A stretch of 64,000 bases of DNA from Ceratothoa steindachneri (Eukaryota > Arthropoda > Malacostraca > Isopoda > Cymothoidae). Position 1 is the first letter of the stretch; each line of letters starts with the position of its first letter. Below are positions 56,746-64,000 of the stretch, piece after piece. Location of the stretch: NCBI GenBank assembly GCA_963969495.1, contig OZ018321.1, positions 102,859,578 through 102,923,577 on the forward strand, in the 5' to 3' direction. Made by a program: the position numbers and the translations under genes. The notes beneath the pieces were generated by a model. It ran no database searches and had not been told where the DNA came from. It saw nothing but the letters and a program-made list of their open reading frames with translations.

Positions 56746-57206
56746 ATATGCCCGCTCGATTGCTAGTCCAAAGGTATCCTCCTTGAATGGACCGTAAGGT
56801 TTACTAGGGTAACTTCTTTCCTTGTTGTTACTCGGCTCCGGCCTCCACCACATCCTTTACCCCTATCCCTCCTCCCAATATCTGCATACCTCTTCCCACC
56901 CTCTTTCCCATTGTCTCAATCCCGCTTCATACAGTCCCCACCATTCCTCCCATTGTCCCATCCCTCCTTCAGTAGTCCCTACCCTTCTTCTCCTAACCCC
57001 TACCTTTCATCCCGTCCTCACCCTTCCTTCCACTACTCCCCCTGTCCTCACCTTTGCTCCTATTGCGCCCACTCTCTGCAACACTCCTTCCACAGATCCT
57101 ATCCTTCTTCCTACTGCCCCCACCACCTACTCCCGAGCATCTCCATCCCAACCCTCTAAAACACCAATCGCGCTACCTAAACACCTTATAACGCTTAACA
57201 CGCATA
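56746..57206. other. Pyrimidine-rich low-complexity DNA
   Basis: 56820-57190 is a degenerate C/T-rich tract of CCCA, TCCC and CTTCC units. A 157-residue frame (56822-57295) rich in Pro/Ser/Thr results from it and shows no domain, so I do not call a gene. Confidence 0.7.
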
Positions 57207-58461
57207 TGGTGAAGTGGACACGGACTGTACAAAAGGCCTTCTTGCCAAAATATTGGTTTGATTCAGTTTACTTTTGTCATAGAAAACGGCTCTGAAATGA
57301 CGTCACCTCCCTCTTTTTCCCGCGGAGCTCCGACACCATTTTTATTTGCTAGGTAGGTTTTCTTGTTATTTTACGTGTCTGATGTAATTTTTACAGGTTA
57401 CATTATAGTCCCCAGTGTTCGTAAATATTTCGTAATTCGGCTTGTTATGGTTTTCATGGTGAATATGATCATTGTGAAGGAAAATGAGTGTGAGTTCATA
57501 ACGGTGACTAGCATAGTGATTTCTGTGTTTACAGTTGACATAAAATGCCGGGTAGTATACGGTCCGTACAGAAATTGGAAATTCGTGAAAATTATGCTAA
57601 TGAAGATTTAGTTTTGGAACTACTGTATATTGATTATGTAACATTTTTTTGTGTTTAAATGTGAAAAGGCGATAAAAAAAAAAATACAAGATATCAAAGT
57701 GCAAATTTGACCATTTTATCAGTGTTAAATGATGTTATTTGTGTTATTATCTAACATTATTTTACGTTAGATGCAAGATTTAACTGTATACCGTGGAGTG
57801 CCAAGTGTATTAAGTAATAGGATAAGTATTTATATTTTTTAAATATTTTGGAAAAACTGAAATTCATGCCGACTCTGTGAGTCGGCATGAGACTAGTAGG
57901 GCTAATTTTAATTCAATTCTTTTTGCATTTATCATTTTATAGGCTATTTCGTATTCGATTTTGTGATTTTCAATTTTCCAGTTACATTATTGTAGTAAAA
58001 TGGGGATTTACATTGCCTAATGATAAACAATGGGGGATGTCCAATACTTGCTCAGAAATGTTATATAAAATTAATAAATTTATTATTTTTTTATATTATT
58101 TTTGATACCTATGTAAATATGTTGTAAAATAACAATTCTAACCATTCTTTAATATTATATGTCTTTTCATAATATTTTTTGTATTATTTAGGAGTAGTAG
58201 TGGATCCTTTAATTTCAGTTATGGCATATCATAAACGTTACAAAAAATAGTACCATGGCGTACGGAGCGTGTCCTACATGGGCACGATCCGTACAAAAAT
58301 ACCATAAATCTGAACTAATAAACATATTTCAAAGTTGTATGTGGAAAATAAAGGTATTTATGTGAGCTATCTTTGGGGCACTTTGGACCTCTGCTAACTT
58401 TAAAACTTTAGTTTTGATGACCAAAAAAACACTATCAGTACGATTCGTGTCCACCTGACCC
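57207..58461. mobile_element. Unclassified DNA element with terminal inverted repeats
   Basis: The left end GGTGAAGTGGACACGG (from 57208) matches the inverted right end GGTCAGGTGGACACGA (to 58460), with further matching GTAC farther in: about 19 of 23 bases. TA occurs outside both ends (57205-57206, 58462-58463). The interior is about 1.25 kb of very AT-rich DNA with no transposase similarity I can see. A perfect 25-bp palindrome lies almost at the centre, and a second imperfect hairpin (TACGGAGCGTGTCC/GGGCACGATCCGTA) is near the right end at 58261-58294. A small frame from 57548 and frames 57363-57611 and 57887-58105 are unrecognised. Confidence 0.6.
57865..57889. repeat. Perfect palindrome at the centre of the TIR element
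   Basis: CATGCCGACTC and its exact inverse GAGTCGGCATG are separated by TGT: 11-bp arms, 3-nt loop. Confidence 0.95.
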
Positions 58462-59504
58462 TACACTACCCTCGACTTTTCTACTTACACTAGTGGAAAA
58501 TAAAGCAACATAACCCTATCTCCGTGTACAATGCAAAGAGTCCAAGGACTAATCCGGTGAGGTGCATCGCAGTTGACATTTAGCACGCACACTGGACCCG
58601 ACCACTCAGACCACATGACCTAAACGTAACACTCAGGGATACATCTGACAACACCTACGTGATATATATATACACCCACGTTCTTTTCCTCCCGCCATCT
58701 CCTTCGATCAAATAATACAAAACAAACACCATGCATCGGTGTATAGTCACTGGCCTCTTAACTCTCCCTGACCTTTTCCTCTACGACTACTTGATCTATA
58801 TGTGATCATCACAATGATCCTCTCTGTTTTTTCTACACGCACATCGCATCTTAATGCTGCTTGCATCTCGCTATCTACAAACTGACTCATGGTAAAGATA
58901 ATGGTAAAGATAAAGAGAAGCTAAAATATGTTGAAGATAAATGTATATCCTCTTAAAGGCAATGGGGCCGGTAGGGAACGCATCTGTGCGCGTTGAGGCC
59001 AATCATAACCCCCCCTTCAAAAAAAAAGAAACATATTTTTTGTATATGGAGCCTTTGTTTCGGTTGAGGCAATAGTTGTTCCACAGGACTAATCGATTGC
59101 CTAAGAGTTTAATTTTAATCACGCGTAACAAACCTATCAAAACTGGTTCACTTTTATGGCTAAAAGGAGAGATGAACTAATATTTATTCCTTGTTGTCGT
59201 CCCAATCGCGAAATCTTGCCCATCTCTTTTAAATGACGATGCAACAATAGAATAACTTTAATGTAGTTTTTCTGACAATTATTCAATATTCAGAATCGGA
59301 TTTTCTTTTTCAGCGTTATTTTTAAAAGATTTTGATCAAATTTAGTGGTCGTTCTGGACGGAAGTAAATTTTGAGATTAATATTTCCTGCGTGAAAGAAA
59401 ATTCCACATTACTTATGCGGTTATCAAGCAAAACAAATGTTGTAAGATGGCCAGTAGGACTTTTCTAAATCGCTATGTGGGCCAAACCAATATACAATAA
59501 AAAT
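58462..59504. other. No recognisable gene
   Basis: The segment 58945-59020 (GGGGCCGGTAGGGAACGCAT) resembles 21790-21870 and may be a small dispersed repeat. The rest is unrecognised. Confidence 0.45.
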
Positions 59505-60050
59505 GTTAGATTGCAAAACACTTACTTAAGAAAATCGAACAGCAGTTTGAGGAGAACTCCGTGTTAAAATTCACTTATGAATTGAGCATGGATAATAAAT
59601 TACCTTTTCTGGACGTAGAGGCACAAAACATCAACGGTAATTGTGCCGCAAAGGTTTACAGAGAAGCTACAGATATGGGAAAATGCCTCAACGTGGATAG
59701 TGAATGTCCTGAAAGGTACAAAAAAGTGTAATTGGCTCATACATCCGCCGAGCAAACAAATGCTGCTCCACGTGGGAACTGTTCCATCAAAAGATCTCCC
59801 GCATAAAACAAACCATTGTGAACAACGACTTCCCTAACAGCATGATTGAAAAACAACTTCAATCATTTTTAAGAAGGCAATTCAAAGACACGGAGGAAAC
59901 GGAAAGTAACCAGGAAGCAGTAAATAACATCAAACTGTATTACAAACTGTCCTACAAAATAGAAAAAAAAATAAAGGAAATTGTTAACCATAACATCAAA
60001 GTTAAGAAGCAAACCGACAAGATTCAGATGATTATATATTATATGTTGTG
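59505..60050 (+). pseudogene. Penelope-like element relic, RT C-terminal part
   Basis: Readable blocks: KIEQQFEENSVLKFTYEL, NKLPFLDVEAQNINGN (the LPFLDV block of Penelope RT), VYREATDMGKCLNVDSECPERYKK, then a one-base shift in an A run near 59725 into SYIRRANKCCSTWELFHQK, VNNDFPNSMIEKQLQSFLRR (open frame 59818-60237). No catalytic YxDD upstream and no GIY-YIG downstream. It is a separate subfamily from the two other Penelope relics. The Ser/Leu and Tyr/Ile tail of the frame is only (CT)n and (TA)n repeat. Confidence 0.8.
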
Positions 60051-60060
60051 GAATGGCCAG

Positions 60061-60070
60061 CCTCTCTCTT

Positions 60071-60158
<88 letters not shown>
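60061..60158. repeat. (CT)n followed by (TA)n
   Basis: (CT)n at 60061-60104 changes to (TA)n at 60105-60158, ending at the Gypsy LTR. Confidence 0.97.
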
Positions 60159-60164
<6 letters not shown>

Positions 60165-61045
60165 TGGGAGATTTGGGTCGATCGAAGTTGGTTTAAGACT
60201 TGGCCTTAGCCGGTTCGTGAACACGGGAAATAGTTAAGAATTCAATGGGAATGGTTTATTTTTAATTGCGGGGTCCTTTCAAAACAAATAATTCAAAGTA
60301 AAGTTGGCTAAAGATTAACAGGTAGCTGTTACTCGTTTAGTGTTGCAAGAAAAAGACATTAACAAAAATATACCTTTACTAACAAATAAATAGAATTAAA
60401 ATATAAAGAGATATGGGGTTTAAAGGGAATGACCGTACGTGCGAAAATTAACTATCGGCACGAGACACAGAAGGGATAAATATGAGATCAGTGGTCGGGT
60501 TCAGGTCAATGATTAAAAGAGGATTTTAATCCAAGGTTTACACACAAAGGATGGGACGATTTGGGTGGACTAGATTATAGAATAATCTATAGGCGTCAAC
60601 GATACCAACTGCTTACGTGTTCGTTGAAGTGAAGGGCCAGTCGAGATGCGATGACTGTAATGGGGAAGCTGCGTTACTTCACGGGGTGGATTAAGGAGCA
60701 CACGTAGTTTGGCCTTCGAAGATGGGAATCATCGTCAGATACTGGCCGGTTGACTATTTCAGAGTTCAAGGTTGTTTATTTAGCCTTCGTCCTCGAATCG
60801 AAATCGACGGTGTCTCCGATTGCGACGGGTGAGCATGTTCTTTGTTGGTACGCGGAGTTAGGCGGAATAGTCTAGAAGTGCTACGTGCTAAACCGAGTCG
60901 GGGGATTATATAGACCTTCCGCGGGTGGCTGGGATTGCCTGCTGGAAGCCTCCACGACTCGTGCGTCCTAGACGTACGCATAAAAAAATAACTACATACA
61001 GAGAGAAATAATTGTGCTTTAACTTATATCTAGCTGGCTGTTACA
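60159..61045 (-). repeat. Probable 3' LTR of the second Gypsy element
   Basis: In plus orientation it begins TGCCGTTGGGAG right after (TA)n and ends GGCTGTTACA (TG...CA). A TATATAA box (minus strand, 60906-60912) and purine/pyrimidine-balanced non-coding sequence fit an LTR. No second copy is in the window and no clear polypurine tract precedes it, so the limits are tentative. Confidence 0.5.
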
Positions 61046-61080
61046 TTATATACAAAATAGAAAGATGGCTAAGGAGCAAT

Positions 61081-61560
61081 TACAATTTAGCAGGGGTCGT
61101 CATCCAAAGGATTACGGCTAAGGCTATCGCCTATACAATTCCCCGACCTTTTATATACAATATCTGATACTGAAATTCGTGCAATAATAGGCTCCATCTC
61201 ATTACTCGGCCATTATAATGTTTAATGTTACAGAGGTATGCCAGGGGGCGATGATTGGTCTCTATAACAAGTTCTCGGCCTACCAGGTACATTTTGTACT
61301 TTTGAACACTCAAAATGATGGCTAAAGCTTTATTTTCTATTACTGCATAATTCTTCTCATGTGGGAGTAATTTGCGACTTGCGTAGGCCACAGGGTGACT
61401 GTCACCGTCGTCTCCATATTGAAGAAGGAGACAACCGATGCCCTCGTTGCTCGCATCCGTTTGGATCCCGAAGGACCAGCTGGAGTGAGGCAACCTGAGG
61501 ATGAGGGCAGATGCAAATTTCTCCGTTAGTTGATGGAAATGAACAATAGCCCTCGAATTC
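61081..61560 (-). pseudogene. Gypsy RNase H domain
   Basis: FGIQTDASNEGIGCLLLQ holds the first Asp (TDAS), YAVIENKALAIIL the Glu region, and TNHRPLAYL the region normally TDHRPL (Asp changed to Asn). MRWSLLLHEFQYQI follows. A shift near 61140 leads to CIGDSLSRNPLDDDPC and a stop at about 61080, which is the end of pol. Confidence 0.85.
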
Positions 61561-62450
61561 CAGAGGATGCGAAATTGGGGACGAACATCTTATAAAATGA
61601 GGCATACCCCATGAAAGAATGAAGCTGTTTCTTTTTACTCGGGAGGGGCATATCAACTATCGCCCAGACCTTGTCTTCTTGGGGCTAAAGTTGGTCGTTT
61701 CCAATGTGGAAACCCAGATATTGAATCGAATTGTAGGCGAGGTGGCACTTACCGGGGCATATTGTAAGGCTGTGCTCTTGCAAACGGCTTAAGGGTGCAT
61801 GAAAGAAGGCCAAGTGTTGGTCCCAGTCACAAGGGACAACGTAAATGTTGTCAAAATAAAAGGTGACATTATCCAATCCGTCAAAAGTTCTGCGCAGTAT
61901 CCGATCATAATTGCTGCAGGCCGTGATTAACTCAAAAGGAAGTCCACGGAACTGCATTAGCCCTTTGTCGGTTGGGAAGGCGGTGCATTTGCATACGCTC
62001 TTTTTCAGGGGAATCTGGTAATACGCTTTGCAGAGGTCGAGCTCGCTAATCTATCTTTTCTTTTCGAACAAGTGAAGGTTTTAGTCGATCAATGGGATCG
62101 GTTCCGCATCGAAAACGGTCACCGAATTTAATTTGCGGAAATCTACGCTCATGCGGTAAGAGTTATCCGGTTTCCGGAGAATAACTATTGGGGAACAATA
62201 ATTTGACGTGGAGGGTTCAATAATTTCGAAATTAGGCAGATTTTTAACTTCAGCGTTAAGGGCATTTCTCAGATGAATTGGAAGGGGGTAAGGTTTTGAG
62301 CGAACAGGTTCCTGAGTAGTGAAGGTTATATCATTCTCGAAATTAATAGCACACCCAGGGGTCTCAGAAATCAAGTCCTTAAACTTAATCAGAATAAGCT
62401 GCAGCTGGCTAATTTGGTCCTGAGTTAGCCGCTTATTGATATCCAAGCTC
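61560..62450 (-). pseudogene. Gypsy reverse transcriptase
   Basis: Frame 62081-62446 gives TQDQISQLQLIL, SKPYPLPIHLRNAL, SPIVILRKPDNSYRMSVDFR (motif near RT block 2) and KLNSVT. Next come ELDLCKAYYQIPL-type sequence and TAFPTDKGLMQFRGLPFEL (open frame 61685-61957), then VTFYFDNIYVV, where the catalytic box YxDD reads YFDN: the second Asp is Asn. HAPLSRLQEHSLTICPGKCHL and IQYLGFHIG follow, then shifts to the RNase H. The catalytic change plus frame breaks indicate inactivity. Confidence 0.88.
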
Positions 62451-62600
62451 TCCGGAGGGTAGTGAATTGAGGGCGACGGGCAAGGTGGGTAGTGGGTAAT
62501 CCATATCCAGTTCGACGCACACGGCCCGTATGACGTTCAGGGCATCTGTCGTGTAGTCGGCCTCCAAAGCTGTCTCTTCGTCCTTGGTAATAATGTTGTT
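62451..62600 (-). pseudogene. Linker between integrase and RT
   Basis: Degenerate frame reading ETALEADYTTDALNVIRAVC then ELDMDYPLPTLP. The first Gypsy element has the related SALEED, stop, AESLNVIQAVC and DADYPPPSLP between protease and RT, so the linker is a shared feature of this element type. Confidence 0.75.
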
Positions 62601-63915
62601 GATACACGTGCGACGGTGATATTTTTTTCATCATGTTGACGTGGATTAGCTTCTCCCCTATGGATGTCTTAATTAAATAATCCATAGGGCCTCGCATTTC
62701 AAGAATTTGTAAGGGGCCTTTCCATTACCTCAGAAGTTTGTTGCTCTCCATAGAAAGTAGCAACAGAAACTCATCACCGGGGTTAAACTTCTTCTCCTTC
62801 GACTTGACATCGAAGTACGTCCCGTACTTATCCAAATTAACGTCGGCATTTTGGTATGCAATCTCGGCACACTTTTCTAATCTTCGCCGAAGATCCAAAA
62901 CATAAACGTAGGAATATTGAATTTCCCTATCTAACTTGGCGTTCGAGAATAACTCCTTGAGGATGCTAATTGGACCTTGCACCTTACGTCCGTAGAGTAA
63001 TTCGAAGGGAGCAAATCCGAGTGTAGGGTGGGAAATCTCCACGTATGCAAATAGTGCCACGGACACAAAGCGATGCCACTCACGGGGCTGCTCGGCACAC
63101 AGCTTTAATATCGATTTCAAGGTCGCATTAAATTTTTCGAAAACTCCGTTTGCGCAAGGGTAAAAGGCAGTGGTAAAAAATGGTTTTATCATTAACAGTT
63201 TCCGGATGTATTCCATTAATTCAGAGGTAAATTGTCTACCTCTATCAGAAAATACTTCTTATGGTATGCCTACCCTAGAGAAAATGGAAATTAATGCTTC
63301 GGTCCACGTAACACTGTCGATTTTCTTTAGTACCCTGGACAGGTAACCTTGGCGCGTAAACGCACCAGGTGGCGCACAAACACCTAGTTTTTTCACGGTG
63401 TGAGCATCCATGCGATGCTTGTGGGTGATCTGTTTTACCCGGAGCCGTTAGTTCTTGTTTTCTTTAACCTTTCTATTGTAGACTTAAATAAATGATAAAC
63501 ATCTTGAAATAAAAAGAGATAGATTCTTACCAATAGGATCCGAGTTATTCAAGGTCAAAATCAGTGTAGTATATATGCAACCACGTTAACTAAATCGTGA
63601 CGCCAATTTTACGTTACCTATCCAGGGTGGTACGGTTTCGGGAAAACGCGTGGAAAAGTCCACAAGTGTATGGAGATAGCTATGCCCTTCCTGGAAGGGG
63701 GACGAATGGGGCCGACATGGTCTATGGCCATTTAGGAAAAGGGTTCCGATAGGATTGGTCACTTCTGAAGGGGGGGCCGGTTTAACATACCTTTTTTTCG
63801 TGTTTTCTGGCAAATGGCACAGGATTGGCAGTATTCAGGAATGTCAACTGCAGCATCAGGCCAGTAGAAATACCGAAAAATCCTCTGAGTTGTCTTATTG
63901 TGGTTAACTCAGCTT
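62600..63915 (-). pseudogene. Gypsy integrase, split by a MITE
   Basis: From the right: NKTTQRIFRYFYWPD and CQSCAICQKT give the zinc-binding HHCC end (CX2C seen), then the core HTLVDFSTRFPETVP near 63680, interrupted at about 63640. After the MITE it resumes at 63325 with KKIDSVTWTEALISIFSRVGI, VFSDRGRQFTSE (second catalytic Asp), NGVFEKFNATLKSIL (Glu), HPTLGFAPFELLYGR, and ends with GPMDYLIKTSIGEKLIHVNMM (split) of the GPY/F-type C-terminus. Open pieces are 63586-63813 and 62725-63216. Confidence 0.85.
63325..63640. mobile_element. MITE inserted in the integrase
   Basis: Ends are inverted repeats: CCCTGGACAGGTAACC near 63333 and the inverse GTTACCTATCCAGGG near 63617-63635, followed inwards by TTGGCG on both sides. 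The 310-bp interior has no open frame. Removing it rejoins the integrase core blocks. Confidence 0.75.
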
Positions 63916-64000
63916 ACTTTACGTAAATTTACAAATTCTACAAATTTAAGGACTTGAAATGTATTATTAATTTGTATTGATACTCTTAAGACCCTATAAT

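Larger units (their letters stand above)
60159..64000 (-). mobile_element. Second Ty3/Gypsy element, INT-RT-RNase H order, runs off the window
   Basis: A minus-strand element whose 3' part is in the window: a probable LTR (60159-61045), and a pol region reading integrase (63915-62600), a linker, RT (62450-61560), RNase H (61560-61080). Integrase therefore precedes RT, the reverse of ordinary Gypsy and the arrangement described for GmR1-type Gypsy elements. Pol ends with DSLSRN about 35 bp before the LTR, leaving no space for a downstream integrase. Gag, protease and the other LTR would lie beyond 64000. Frame breaks and a MITE in integrase make this copy inactive. Confidence 0.85.

Noticed and set aside
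56822..57295. 157-residue open frame rich in Pro, Ser and Thr
   Set aside because: Its composition is that of the underlying C/T-rich low-complexity DNA; no domain, and no supporting splice or promoter context.

Overview
The window reads as intergenic or heterochromatic DNA of an invertebrate animal and is almost entirely a mobile-element graveyard. I found no host protein-coding gene, no rRNA gene and no convincing functional tRNA gene. The mixture (irritans/SETMAR-like mariners, several Tc1 lineages, Penelope-like elements, CR1/Jockey/RTE-type LINEs, Ty3/Gypsy elements, a FLYWCH-MULE transposon, many long (TA)n tracts, pentanucleotide arrays) fits a large arthropod genome, and a decapod crustacean is my best guess. 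That guess is inference from repeat style; no taxonomic marker is present.

Layout. 1-9.5 kb: unrecognised AT-rich DNA, a truncated mariner (1768-2307, minus) and an RTE-type LINE relic (7.3-7.9 kb) interrupted by a second mariner (7924-8837). 9.3-13.4 kb: a tRNA-like SINE head, a solo LTR with TTAGG target duplications (9525-10911), and a dispersed repeat split by a probable second solo LTR (11936-13229). 15.7-21.3 kb: a CR1-like relic, a Penelope relic and another LINE relic. 22-24 kb: a 260-bp tandem duplication, a MITE and mariner copy 3. 24.08-29.95 kb: a Gypsy element on the minus strand with 1.4-kb near-identical LTRs and TCGAC target duplications, but with much of the coding region deleted. 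30.5-35.5 kb: a LINE relic, a MITE, and a second copy of the solo LTR with GACCA duplications (34011-35477). 35.8-42.7 kb: three unrelated Tc1-type transposase relics around a Penelope-like element (38746-41182) that has long inverted terminal arms and a hammerhead-ribozyme-like core. 42.9-46.8 kb: a three-level nest, a LINE interrupted by a FLYWCH-MULE transposon that is itself interrupted by mariner copy 4. 48.8-52.8 kb: a MITE-like repeat containing a degenerate TAGCC/TAGTA pentamer array, into which a 5'-truncated but open LINE has inserted. 52.9-56.7 kb: a nearly full-length but broken CR1-type LINE with an esterase-like ORF1. 57.2-58.5 kb: an unclassified element with terminal inverted repeats. 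59.5-60.05 kb: a third Penelope relic. 60.2-64 kb: a second Gypsy element on the minus strand, running off the right edge.

The most interesting points are: (1) the Gypsy element at 61.0-63.9 kb has integrase upstream of reverse transcriptase, the unusual pol order known for the GmR1 group, and the element at 24-30 kb is consistent with the same plan; (2) mariner copies 2, 3 and 4 share the same internal deletion junction, so a transposase-less mariner has been amplified in trans; (3) the Penelope-like element has inverted arms and a possible ribozyme; (4) there is an unclassified TIR element with a central perfect palindrome. I see no defence system, operon-like system or other clearly new genetic system.
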